A DNA stretch of 64,000 nt from Lanius collurio (taxonomy: Eukaryota > Chordata > Aves > Passeriformes > Laniidae): assembly GCA_020086605.1 (NCBI GenBank), contig JACBWW010000020.1, positions 12,522,898 to 12,586,897 on the forward strand, given 5' to 3'. Under the pieces are notes generated by a model. It was given only the letters and a program-made list of their open reading frames with translations. It made no database searches and was not told where the DNA came from. Made by a program: the position numbers and the translations under genes. The number at the start of each line of letters is the position of its first letter. Position 1 is the first letter of the stretch. Shown here in pieces: positions 13,186 to 25,070 of the stretch.

Positions 13186-14817
13186 CACTTTTCTCTTTAA
13201 TCTCCTCAAAAGAGTGGGATTCCACTAATTAGAAACAACTCTGTTTAAGTTTCATGTGGTTTGCTTTGCCCCCTGCTATGACTGCTCACGTACCTTTGTC
13301 ATTTAAGGATGTAGTTATCCTGCTATATATTACCTTGATGATGCAAAACCATTTTGTGACATCAGACCTACTTCCTTGGTAATGAAAACTACTCTATGTC
13401 AGAATGCAAAGCATCCAAATTTCTAAGACCATAACTATGAGAATTCTTTAAGTTTCCAGATAACAAGCAGCACATGCTTCTGACCAATGAGACCCTCCAT
13501 ATTTTGACAACTGGACTGATTAAAGCCACTTTTCTCCCTTGAAAAAAACTACAAGTCTAAATCGGTTTCTAAATCGGTTTCTAAATAGCTTTACTGGGAA
13601 GAAATCTAAATTATATCACTAAATCACACACACAAAACCAACAACTTTCATGTCTTGAATAGTACACAAAACACATCAAATTCTTCCCTCACTGAAATAA
13701 ATAGCCATTGTCTGTACACAGTGTCTGTGTGCAATATCACCCAGAAGTCTGACACTTTAGTCATGAAAATGCAAATAATCAGGCCACCTTGGACAATGTA
13801 CAATCCATGGGCTTGATTCAGCCTGGCCAAGGAGAAAGGGAACAAATCACTTTAGAAAAATACATTATCAGTCTTAACAACTGATGACAGGGTAAGAATT
13901 ATTTGCATTGAAGCAATGATCATATTTATCTGTTAAAAACAGGGGGTTCCATTTGAAAAGAAACAAGCAGAGAGTGGCAATGGGAGTCAAACATCCAAAA
14001 CTGACACCCGTAAGTCACCACTGTAGTTAGGCTGTGGCTCAAGAAGTTGTATATGAGTTTTTGATGAGTCTCCCTGTGTCAACTTCTCCTGTCTTCACAG
14101 TTAGCTATACTAGAAATGCATGCAAGCTGTTCAGCGGGTAAATAATATTCTCAGTGGAAAACTAAAGTGGCTGGTAGACCTGTGCAGCTCCTCAGCTCTG
14201 TGAAATAAGGAAAAATAGGACAAGTAACAATAACCTCGGCAATAACCTTGTGCTGGCTGGATAGCATAAGGCTCTTTCTGGCAGACACTGACACTCCTTA
14301 TTCCCAAATATAGAGCCAGCCTCCCTCAAAACAGGAGAGTAAGCTGCAGCAGAAAAAGCACTTTCACAGTTTTCTTTTTTGCAGAACAGCACAGATAGCA
14401 AGGACTGCAGGGTGACTCAAAGTCAATCCGCAGGTCATACTCTGTCAGCAGGATGGCACAGCCAGGTACCTCACTAGGGCTGGACTGCAAGATGGCTGAA
14501 GCACAGGAACAACACTCAGTGCTGCATTTTAAGAAAGTGTGAACAAAAAGACTGAAGTCAATTCAGCTAGCAAAAAACAGACTAAAATAGCCTATGAGGT
14601 GGGATCTGCTTCCTATAATGGATCATATTACAATATTTCCTCAGTGCAGTTAATTTATTTTAAATTATATATGTCAATTGAGTTATTCCCTGAAGCACAC
14701 TTAAAATAAATTTCCAGATTAAGATTCAGCCAGGAAAAAATAAATTAGATTTCGGTCCGGCTCTAAGTATGCGTCTCAGTGAAGATTTGAGCACAGACAG
14801 TGGTCTCCACAGACCTT
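13186..14817. other. Gene-free sequence
   Basis: Only the 13-bp tandem repeat at 13556 stands out. No exon was recognised. Confidence 0.5.
13556..13588. repeat. 13-bp tandem repeat, 2.5 copies
   Basis: tctaaatcggttt occurs at 13556 and 13569, followed by a partial tctaaat at 13582. Confidence 0.85.
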
Positions 14818-15000
14818 CATAGAATAACAGAATAGTTTGGGTTGGAAGAGATCCTTAAAGGTCACCTAGCCCATGCCCCCTGCAATAAGCAGGGACATCT
14901 TCAAGTAGATCAGGTTGTTCAGATAATTCTGGGCCCAGAATGTTTTGGGTTCCCCAGCTCCCCAAGCCTGCACCTGTTCTGAGGCCCTCTGGTCTCAAAA
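14818..15000 (-). mobile_element. CR1 LINE 3' fragment
   Basis: tcatagaataacagaatagt followed by gggttggaagagatcc, tgccccctgcaataagcagg and atcaggttgttcagat. This is a CR1 3' end in minus orientation, truncated after about 180 bases. Confidence 0.82.
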
Positions 15001-15347
15001 CAGTGACTAAGGTCAGGAAAAAACCCACAGGATTTAAAGCATTCTCTGTATTTTAAGTAAGACAGTTCTTACAGATTATATTCATGCAACAGTATTGACT
15101 GGCCTGCACAGTGTGTAGCTAAGTTATGTTTTTTTGTCTTTTTTCCTTTACAAGATTTTCCCTGTTATTCTCTCCCCCCTCTAGCATGGACTGGTAATTT
15201 TTTCTACTGTATGTTTACTAGTTTTCTAAATTTCTAAATATAGTTCTTCTCAACTCTACCACCCTCCTACAGTTTCTCTGTGCTTCTTTTATATTATCTG
15301 TCATCCAGATCAGTTATTCCTCTGCCTCCACACCTCAGTAACACATA

Positions 15348-15545
15348 GACTCATAGAATGGTCTGGGTTCAAAGAGAGTTCAAAGGCCATCTCGTCCACC
15401 CGTCCTGCAATGAGCATGGACATTGCATTCCTTTCCTCCAGCCTAGGCACATCTGACCCTTTCTCAGACCTAGCCCATGCTGAGGACAATCTCTGCAATC
15501 TTCTGAGGGATGAATACCTACTTAGCACAGAAGGCAAACTGCACC
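15348..15545 (-). mobile_element. CR1 LINE 3' fragment
   Basis: tcatagaatggtctgggttc then gccatctcgtccacc and ctgcaatgagcatggac, giving a CR1 3' end in minus orientation. It lies 350 bases from another fragment in the same orientation. The two start with the same 3' terminus, so they look like separate insertions. Confidence 0.78.
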
Positions 15546-18500
15546 TCCTGTGAGGAGAAGCTTGTCAGCTGCTAGAGCTCTCTAAGTTTATTCCCACCCC
15601 ACATTCTCCATATCTCCTCTGCACATATTTCTATGCAAACACTTTCTCTTCCCACACTTGCTTCTGTGCATATGTCTCCTAGCTGGTTAGCACTTGGCAT
15701 CTATGTAAGACCTTGTTAGCAAAAAAATACCGACAAAGTAAATTGTGTTTGTGTTACTAGCGAGGCAGACAGGCTTAATTTTGATGAACAAGGATTCCTG
15801 TCCATTGCAAAGAGACTGGTAGCTCAGGGCAGTATCCTCAGAATGGACAGGTTTCACTAAGGAGTGCAAAACACAGCAAACTGATGGGGAGGACACTGGC
15901 AGGATCAAGTCTGAAAAGTGCCTCTACTGGAAAAAGTAATCAGAAAGAGGTACATCAGGCCCCTGAGAAATACATAATTCAGCTCATCAGCCCAGATAAA
16001 ACCCATGTAGGAAAAAGCTCCTTACTTGCTAAGGTAATCTACAGTGGGAAAGAACATAGGAGAGTGAAAAGCCAAACAAAGAAGGATCAGGGTGTGTGGG
16101 ACAAAAACTCCAACCAAACTAAAAAAAAATTAAAAAAAAAAAAAAAAGACTGGATTAAAAATAATGATCCAGAGTTTATCTGTTTGAGATCTACCAGAGA
16201 AGCTATTTTAATACGGTCTCCCTCAGCTTTCTGCCTCTTCTCCTGGAGGTGTCTAAAAATAATTAAAAATAAAAATAAGGACAGAAGAAAAAATACACCA
16301 TGAACAAAAATAAGACTGACCTTTTTCTGTTTCCATGTAAACTTCCAAGAATATTGAGAAAGGTGCCAAACCATTTTTATGACTTAAAAATATTTCTTCT
16401 CCTCTTTTCATAACATTCTCTCTTTTTTGTCTTTTGTTTACTCATAACACAGCCACAGTTTAAATAGACAATATGAGCTATGTTATTACATAATTTCAAG
16501 TCATATACCTTGTGTTTCTCAAATCTGATAAAGAAAAGCAGGCTTCTCTTAAAGCAGGCTGTGGCTTGCTTGAAACACAAGGTTGTGGGTTTGGAGTCAC
16601 ACATTACTCTTGTTATCTTCACCAGGCTCTCAGACTTTCAGGGAAAGTCCCATCTCATTGTCTTAGCAGATGCCACCATAAATATATTTAACAACCTCTC
16701 CTTTCTCAGCATTTGTTTTACTGATGGGATTTGTGTCCTGCTCTCCACAAACTAAGACTAATTACTACCACTTTCCATTGTGCAATTCTTTTCCAACCTT
16801 TTTTTTCAAAGTTGCTCTTCTGTATCATACTGCTTTAAAGGAAGGAAGTCAGTCTTTCATAACATCAAGTTTTCCTGGCATCTCTGAGAACACAATACAT
16901 GGCAGGGATATTATATCTAGACTATCTTTTACATGGTCAACTAAATGTCTGCTGGGGTGGCTGGGGTAAACAAAGCTGGGCCTCTTCCATCTCTTTCACT
17001 GAAGAAAAGTATCATAACTTTAAATGAAACAAGCACTGATACTGAATACACAGAGGCTATTCTACACTGTCATTCTGCAAGAATCTGATTATTTTGCACA
17101 AACCAGCACAAGCTCATGCACAGAGACACACTTTAGGAGATTCAGCAGCTACTAAAAGCTGAAAAATTCAAGTTCAAAATCTGGGAGAGTAAAAAAATTT
17201 AATTCTAGGCTTCCTTATTACTTTCACCTCAACAGCTCAACCACATTCCTGCAAATGCTCCAAGTGTCCCATTCCACACCTAAAAAAACAGCTAAAAAAT
17301 CTCCACATATTTGCAGAGGTTTAGTGCCAGTCAATGTATTAGTGTTCAGGATTAAGTAACCACATAATAACTAGTGACAGACATTTACGGGCCTTCAGAA
17401 ATTTCATGGTCGAGAAAGAATAATATCTAGGATTTATGGCAGTTTAATCTGAATTTTGAGAATCTGAATGTTAAGGCCAAGGATTTTACTGCACTTTAGA
17501 CAGGCAGCCATTTCTCAGGGGGAAAATAGCCCCAAAATGTTCTACAAGAGAGCATTCCACATCATGTCATGTTTATCTGAACTTATAGAATCAATTGAGC
17601 AGCACGGCATATCTGAAAGAGTAAACATTTCATAAGGATGCAATGTTTCTAAATTCAGTATCAGTTAACATATTATCATCCACTGTTTGAAGTTTCTACT
17701 ACGCTTTTGTTTGAAGTCTGTAGCACTTACTTGATTCAAACTGTTCCAGACAGCAGCTTATTAATACTATTTATCCGTTAATGCAACTATGAACATCACA
17801 CAATATACAAGTCTTCAGAACTAGGTACCTAAAACAAGATAAGTAGGATTAAAGCATGCCTTTTCATGCTATGAAAGCAACTTGTTCCCCAGAATTATTT
17901 TCCAGACTGACTTGAAAGATTATTATAAATGAAAGGGCAAGGGGTAAAAAAAGCCAGTGTTCAGACAGTGACATTGTAAAACTATATTCCTGTTTCAGGG
18001 ATGGGAGATAATTCATAAGATAACACAGCATAACACTGTTTTCCATATGTAGTAGTTTATTCATGCCAGAGGACAGATTCAGTTTTAACTAATCAGTGGG
18101 AAAGCTTAATGCAGTAGCTGCAGAGATAATTCCAACACCAGCTGTAATAAAAAATAATAATAAAAATAATTTTTACCAAAAAAAAAAAGCAAACAATAAT
18201 AAAAAAAACTCAAATACAAACAAACAAAAAAAAACCAACCAGCAAAAAACAGGAAAATGTTTTCTTTGCAAACAACAACAGTCATTTCAATTTATAATTG
18301 CCTTCTATGACAATCATAAATGTTTTTACAACAGAATAAAGGCCAGCAATTAGGACTTCCCAATGCTTAAAACCTATAAGCAATATTTCATGCTTTTGAA
18401 AAATCACAAAACTTGTAAATAAAATCACTGAGTAAGAAATCTGTCAGATAAAACTCAAAGCAGAAGCACCCTGATTTGAAGTGCCCACTCTCAGCTAGAA

Positions 18501-20476
18501 GTAGCATTTATTTCAGAGCTGGTCTACATACAAATTAGAGCTGGGTTCACCAAACCTATACATTTTAAAGCCAAGCCAAAGGCTGTGTGGGCATTTCAGT
18601 GGGCAATCCTTTTCAGACGAAAAACCCTGTACCAGAATTCCTGCTATGATGTTGCTATGGTATATGGGGTGAGAACACACAGCACAAGATCAGCAGAGAC
18701 ATGGAAGGGAGACTGCTTTTCAGGGAGAGAAGCAGCAACAAGAGAAAGGAAGTAAAGCAGCTAGCTGAAAAGCCATCCCAACAAGCACTGAACTACATCA
18801 AGCTGGCTACTCCTGATAGTAATTTCTGCTCCAGAACAGCTCGTGTGTACCCAAAGATACGAAGCATAGGTATGAGTAGCTATACCCTAGGCTACAACCA
18901 GCTGCTGAATGATTGTAGGCCCTTAGAAGATCCAAGAATGAGAGGTCTGATATCAGGTATTTAGTTCAGTGCTAACACCAGATGTTGTCAGATTTTAGAA
19001 GGGAAATGTTTTGATTTATATTTCTACTAGCATAATTGTCACTTTGCAGTGCAGGCCATGCCTGAGAAGAATAAATCAATACTACTTTCCTTGGATGTTT
19101 TGTAAATAAATTACTTCGTAAAATACCCTGACCTTGCTTCATCAATTTCTGTTTTATGGGAAGCGAGCCACTGTCCTTAAGCATTTGCAAAAGTATGCAA
19201 GGTTGTAGAGTAACTCAGAGAAAGAGCCTGAATAACAATGGACAAAATAAATTGAATAACCTGCCCTGACTTATTAACTTGAAGTAAGATAGCCACCACC
19301 CATAAATAATATAGGGGATTTTGGATGCTCAAATCTGAGACTTCAGTTTAGGTTCAGAACAGGAAAGTTCTCAAAGGTCCGAATTAGCAAACCATTTCTT
19401 TTCATAACAGAAGACTTCAGCATAAGAACCATATAACAGATAGCTCTTAGCATCTCACTGGGTCAGGCAATGGTGTAGCAAAACACAGTCTGCTAGCTCT
19501 AGTCAAACTCTGGAATTTCACTGTAGTAAAACAGAGGGGCAACATCCTGCTTATAACAAAATGCCCATCCCAGGAATTTGTCTGTTCCTCACTAAGAGAG
19601 AGTCCCACAAAAATGTTACCTCAGTTCTCAGTAGCTGTCACAGGGTCAAGTGAATGGAAACAAAAAGATATTAGGAAAAAATAAACTTGCTTCTTTCAGG
19701 TTTCAAACACCTTGAGAACTCTGCATTTGTAGTTCCCATACTTTATTTGGATAGGATGTTAAAATGCAAAAAGACTCAGAGAACACCACAAGGACAGTTC
19801 ATAGGCATTTAACAATGTCAGTATGGGTAACATTTAAACAGAGGAGCACTGAAGGGACAGTACAGGACCTCTGCTACAGTGACAATTGGACATGATGGTC
19901 ACTACCTCTTCTAATACAAGAATTACAAGGCACTGAATACTACTAGTAAAAACAGATTCAAGTCAAACAAAAGCAGGTGATTCTTCACACAGACAAGGCT
20001 GGTCTGTGAAAGTACTGAGTAAAGGATGTGGTAGATGCTAGTAGTTTACTGTTTCAAAAAAAACCAGCTGGGCAAATTCATGGTAGAGAACTTCACCTGT
20101 AGGCACCAAGTGGAAAAAAAATATGGAAAAAAATTCCCAACCAAACAACAAACCAACAACTCACACCCAAAACACTGACTTAGAATTCTCCAAGTCATAA
20201 AATTGCTGAGGAAACTATTCTGGGAGAACACCACTATCTAAGAATTGTGAAATTCTTCCCCAGATTTTTCCTCATTTAAAGACCATTGCCAATGCAAGAC
20301 AACAACCTACAAAGACCTTGAAGAGTACTCCATCCATTCCTGTGTAGACATCTTCTTTTTTAGCTAACAAAACCCTTCTAAACATGAGCATCATTTTCAA
20401 TGCAATTGCTCATATATTAATTTCAAATGCTTCACTCACTCTGTCTCTCCCTTGCCTTCCCTTTCTCTCTTTTCAG
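15546..20476. other. Gene-free sequence upstream of the PGCKA1 coding start
   Basis: A-rich tracts at about 16.1 and 18.15-18.25 kb and otherwise unique AT-rich DNA. A 5' non-coding PGCKA1 exon should exist somewhere upstream of 20476. None could be identified by sequence alone. Confidence 0.5.
16118..16147. repeat. A-rich low-complexity tract
   Basis: Mostly A with a few T and ending in G. The long Lys-rich or Phe-rich frames across it are composition artefacts. Confidence 0.85.
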
Positions 20477-20524
20477 ATTAAAGAAAATCCAGATGGGGTG
20501 CAGGTGCTGCAAAATGATACAAAG
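20477..20524 (+). CDS. PGCKA1: PGCKA1 first coding exon (start codon at 20493)
   Basis: A pyrimidine-rich acceptor ending in ttttcag at 20476 opens the exon. Sixteen bases of 5' UTR precede the ATG at 20493, so at least one further non-coding exon must lie upstream. Only 32 coding bases follow: MGCRCCKMIQ plus the first two bases of a Ser codon. The donor is GTACAA at 20525. The exon is too short to appear as an open reading frame. It was recognised by the conserved MGCRCC motif and by its exact phase match to the next exon. Confidence 0.9.
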
Positions 20525-22537
20525 GTACAATAGAACAAGAGTTGCTTAGATAGAATAAAACAAAAGCATTAACCCGTGTCTGTGCTCCCCTACAGCCGTT
20601 GCTTTAATTATCCACTGTAAAAGGTTAGAGTTTTCTCAAAGTTTACAGCATCTTTAAGCATAGGCATACTGACTTCCTATGAATGTCCTTTTGATTTACT
20701 GCAATTAAAGACCATTTCTATAACTCTTAGCTCACAAAAAGAATTGTGTTACATTGAAAACTCTTCTTTAGTAAGTTTTTTTTCTCATTTAGGTAGCATG
20801 AGCTTCCCTCAGTTCAGCAGAACAAGGAGCTGCTAAAATAAAGAACACTTTGGCAGATCCTCCCTCTCTCCGAAGCAATAAAAATGAACTACAGTTCCTT
20901 GCTTCCATCATAGCTTTTAAATGTAGTTAGTTGGGGGGAGAATTCCCATATGAAAAGTCTCCCTAGAGAGGAGGACTACCTAGTTTTATAAAAACCACAT
21001 TTCAGCCCCATTTGAGGGTTACTCCTTCCCTTGGCCACTTCTGTAGAACAGGTAAGGAAATGGGGAGAAAATGGTGCTGTGAGAGAAAAAAAGGAAGATA
21101 AAGAAAAGAAAGAGGCCCTAAGATAAGTCTAGGAAACGATAGAGCAAGAGGAAGAAAACAAATCAGGAGAGAAAAGAAGAAAAAAGAGAAAAGGACGAAA
21201 GACTTGAAGGAAGACTATCAGGAAAAATGGGAGATATTTTAGCAAATACATGAGGACATATTAATTAACAATCCATGTGATGACTACTCATTGGCTAATC
21301 AGGTCCCCAGAGAAAACAAAAAACAAGGCTGGAAACCAGCAACAACCAGCACACAGTTCACCAACATCCTCCTGGTGAATCTCACTACAGGGGTTAGTTA
21401 TGATCAGTCCTGGGAAACAGCAGCCAACAGCATAGTTCAGCATTTCCATCTGGTTTAACTCATTCTCAGGACCTAAGGTAAAGTTCAGTGACACTTGTTC
21501 CTTCAGCTTAAAAATGAAGCTTAATCTTTTCTTGTAATTATATTGACTAACATCATAAGTAACATTTCCTTTACAAATTTTCCTTACTCAGCTATATTTT
21601 TGATCCAGAAGAAGCACAATCATCTGGATGCATCCATGAAGTAAACAGCTATAAACATAATGAACAAGGCAGCAACAAATCCCAATTCAAAGAGAATAGT
21701 GAAAATGAAGAACCCAAAAATGAACTGCAGAAGGATGAGGTAAACAAAACAGAAAATAAAAATCCAGAAAATAGTACTACAGAAACTCTCTGGAATCACA
21801 GAGGCAATGATTCTCAAGAGGATGGCCTTGTGAAGTGTACTGCACAGTTTGATGTTGCAGTCAATGGTGGCAACTCCTGTGCTGAGCACCCCGTGCTCAA
21901 TCCCAACACAAATAAAGCAAAAGAAACCAGTGAAAAGGGAATCTCCAGCCAGTCAGAGGCTTCTTCAGCCAGCAACAGAGACTTTTACACCAAATCAAAC
22001 AGGTCTGGACAAGAAATTGACCTAGAGACGGGCAGTCAAAGTAAGGCAGCCAGCAATGTGCCTAACATTATTCCAGACTCCCAGTCTACAGAAGACAGCA
22101 TCTTTCTCAAAGGAAACTCAATATTGGAGACAGGAAACAATGCCATAAGACTGCCAGATATTGATTACCCCCTAAATGGCAATCAAACTGGGAACTATGT
22201 TGAAAAAGATAGCTTTTCAGTCAACTGTGCACATTCAGACCAAAACAATGGTGCTTCAGTAATACGGGACCAGGGCCTTTGTGTAACCCCATCTTTGTCT
22301 GTGAAAGAGAGCAGTATTGAACCTTTTAAAACTGACTCTGCTGCAAGTCTGAGCGAGACCCTTACTGGTGGTATCACTGCAGTGGCTGTTACCAAAGTCA
22401 CACAGGCACCCACATACACAAACCTTAAAGATGTCAATGGAGGAATTGAGGAGGAAGATGCAGAAGTTGCAGCAGCTCTGGCTGCACTGGAAGCTGCAAC
22501 AGCAGGAGAAGACCTGGAAGATGACGATGAGTACTAG
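20493..22537 (+). CDS. PGCKA1: PGCKA1 (C4orf19 orthologue), two coding exons
   Basis: Coding exons 20493-20524 and 21592-22537 join through the split codon AG|C and give 325 residues; the human protein is about 314. The N-terminus MGCRCCKMIQS followed by YIFDPEE matches the human start. Gly2 followed by Cys3, Cys5 and Cys6 is a classic N-myristoylation plus palmitoylation arrangement, so membrane anchoring is inferred. The middle, about residues 20-290, is Ser/Asn/Glu-rich with no visible folded domain. The C-terminus (296-325) is acidic and holds the conserved AEVAAALAALEAATAG helix. From memory of the family, the human protein associates with PDCD10 and the GCKIII kinases (STK24/25/26). The sequence itself shows only orthology and the acylation motif. 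The gene faces RELL1 tail to tail, as in human 4p14. Upstream non-coding exons and the promoter were not found. Confidence 0.93.
20525..21591 (+). other. PGCKA1: PGCKA1 intron between coding exons
   Basis: A GT-AG intron of 1067 bases in phase 2. It holds a purine-rich stretch at about 21080-21200 (repeated gaaa/aaga) and no recognisable transposon or RNA gene. Confidence 0.85.
21592..22537 (+). CDS. PGCKA1: PGCKA1 last coding exon
   Basis: The acceptor ttccttactcag ends at 21591. The first C completes the Ser codon, and the frame runs open from YIFDPEEAQ to TAG at 22535-22537. An ATG-rule start would miss the first 79 residues of this exon: the frame reads through GTG (Val) at 21830 without a break. 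The composition is polar and Asn/Ser-rich, with many acidic residues at the end (EDLEDDDEY). Nothing suggests a frameshift or premature stop. Confidence 0.93.
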
Positions 22538-23765
22538 ATGGTTTCTTTCTAATACACTGAGTAAGACCCAGATGTCATTTCTGGATCTATATGAACAGAT
22601 ATACAGCACACGTGGAGAGCTGTTATGAACAGCATATAAAAAAGGAGTTGGGACTAAACCTCTGTCCCTTCAGCTGTTTTATACAGCCTTTTAATTTCTA
22701 CTGCCTGAGGTACGGAAGTGGTCCCTTGGCTAATGGTAATACTCTTCTCTGTGGGCCCACACAGGAGGGCAAAGCATCATTTCTTCCACACAGAGTATTC
22801 AGTTGTACACTCACCTCATTTGGATTCATGCAAGCATTTCCTTTGTTTCCTCATGAGGGTCTTTGCACGCTGCATGTTCCAGATTCACAAAACTTCCATT
22901 ACTTAAAACAGGTCTATTGAAGCCATGGGGAGTTAGAAAGCACGGATTTTCATGATTAGCAGAAAAAAACATACATAAATGAGCCAAAATTCTATGATCT
23001 ACTGAAGCATGAAATAGGGAAGGCAGCCTGGATTGAACTTTACCATGGTTAATGGTTCCATTATGGACTATGCCTGAATCTGTGCACATGCACCTGGCAT
23101 TAGAATGATAACATCATTTCTCCCCTCACACCTCCCCTCAACAATGTTTGATACCCCAAGTGTCACTGCTTCAGTTTCTTAAAACAGCAGAGGCCCAGCC
23201 AAACCCAAGAGAGTGGATAACTTTCTGTTGGTTTAACGTGCCAAAGTAGCTCACATAAGAATTGCACACACACTATCAGAGAGGCCAGAGAGATATCAAA
23301 ACTCAGCCCCTACCAGTTTGGACAGATTAAAACTGTTGTAAAACTACAGCCTTAAACCTCTGAACTCTACTTAATTTTCCAGGCACACATCACTTGTCTT
23401 AACGAAACAGTTTTCAAACAGGTTTCAAATATCCCCAGTAAGATGTGTTTTGTTTATATAAAACCAGCAAGAGTCAATGTGGACCCCTCCTTGGCTCTGC
23501 TGTAGTCCCTAAATTTACAGCAGGAAAGGGATTGAGCTTCCAAATTGGATTAAGCATAAAACCTGAAAATAGTTGGTTTCCTGGAGAACTGCATTTTTAA
23601 CGGGAGAAAAAAAGGAAGTAGAGATTAATTTGGTGCTGCCAATTCAGCAAAAGTATGGTTAAAATAGAAAGTGTTTGACATTTTATACTGAAATTTTGTG
23701 GTTTCCAAGTTTTTGTTATAAACTCCTAATAAATTTTTTAACCATAATAAAAATAATCTGGTGGC
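22538..23765 (+). other. PGCKA1: PGCKA1 3' UTR with paired poly(A) signals
   Basis: After the stop codon there is about 1.2 kb without splice evidence, then two AATAAA hexamers at 23728-23733 and 23746-23751. A GT-rich element (tctggtggcttttgt) follows at about 23757-23772. This is a normal vertebrate cleavage and polyadenylation layout, so cleavage near 23765 is inferred. A further AATAAA at 24000-24005 could serve a longer form. Confidence 0.65.
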
Positions 23766-24189
23766 TTTTGTACTTTATGCATTTTCTGAATATAAAAGTT
23801 ACATTAAAGAAGTTCAATAAGATAGAGCCCTTATTAGATACATGAAAAACACCAAAAACGTATTTACCTACAGTATATGCTGATTTCAATTTCACAAAAC
23901 ATTAATGATACTCCTAAGAGCAATCAAAACAGCCTAAAGTCTCGGCTTCTAGAGAACTATATTCAGCTAGAGGCAGGAGTCACAACATTGTATCTGTAAA
24001 ATAAAAAACTTTATATGACTTTAAAGCATTGTAGTACTGTTGATTTCTCTACCATTTTTCCTATTTTAATAGGTCCTTCTAAGCCTTTTCATAAGTGCAC
24101 CCAAGTTTTACGTATTCATTTGTCTTTCAAGGATTACTCCAATACTGAAAGTCAGTGAAAGAGTGTCAGCACATTGCAGATAATGAGTT

Positions 24190-24478
24190 ATGCTGAGAGT
24201 GTCACCAGCCCTGACTGTCCCTGCCCACCACCCCAGGGCTCCCCCTGCCCTGCCTGGGGCCCTGGATCCCATTTACCTCCCAGGGGGGCTGGACCCTGCC
24301 AGCCTGGCCATGGCCCCACTGGAGATACTTGTGCTGGGGCTGTCCTGGTGCCCTTGGCTGCCCCAAGCCCTGGCTGGGGCAGCAGGACAGACTGGATGTG
24401 GGATCCAGCCCCAGGGAGCCCCCACTACTCCCCACATCCCAGCCCCAGGGAGCCAGCAGCCCCTTGTTGCACCATGAC
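24190..24478. other. GC-rich, CpG-depleted patch with G-quadruplex potential
   Basis: About 290 bases of C/G-rich sequence with almost no CpG, in an AT-rich surround 0.4 kb past the PGCKA1 poly(A) site. The 14-base unit agccccagggagcc occurs at 24407 and 24441. C runs at 24409, 24419, 24430, 24443 and 24460 give the minus strand five close G runs. Several frames are open because stop codons are rare in such composition, and no protein family was recognised. Confidence 0.7.
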
Positions 24479-25038
24479 GTGAACAACAATTCAAGCAAAA
24501 AAGATATTAAACAAAGAAATGCAACAAACACCCCAGAAAACTTAACTGATTTTTTCAATATCCACTCAAATCAGATTTTTGTAACCTGAGCTCCAGCTCG
24601 AACTTCAAGTGCAAATCACAGCAAGTGTCTCACCTTGCTCTCCAAGCATTTAAACATACTAGAGGAGAGCCCCTGGGCAGACCCAACCTGGACAATCCAA
24701 ACCAGGCAACTCTTCTGCAGCCATGGGCCACCAGGCTGACACCCTCTGCAAGGGAGCAGCTGAGCCACAGATACTACATGCCTTGCAGCCCAAGTTCTCA
24801 TTGTCATAAATACAAGAGGCAAAACCCAGCACAAAGCAAGTCTATTCTCTGCAATGGAAATAACTGGTCAGTGTTCTCTCACATACACAAAAAGAAAAAA
24901 AAAAAAGAAAAAAAAAGTCAGGCATCGCATATTTCAAACCTACATCAAATGGAAAGCTTCCATAAAATAAACTTATGAGGTAACACCAACATTCAGACTT
25001 TTTTTATCTGCTATGTAAAAAAGCCCAGTGTAGTTTTC

Positions 25039-25043
<5 letters not shown>

Positions 25044-25070
<27 letters not shown>
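25044..25070. repeat. Poly(A) run of 27
   Basis: An uninterrupted A27 followed by ccaaacaaacaaaaaaa. No retroposed gene is visible upstream. Confidence 0.9.

Noticed and set aside
15884..16374. Open frames on both strands (139 and 95 codons)
   Set aside because: Both cross the A-rich run near 16.1 kb and have Lys-rich or Phe-rich low-complexity content. No homologue was recognised.
24202..24558. Overlapping open frames on both strands, 73-118 codons
   Set aside because: Frames are open on both strands because of the stop-poor GC-rich composition. There is no family resemblance.
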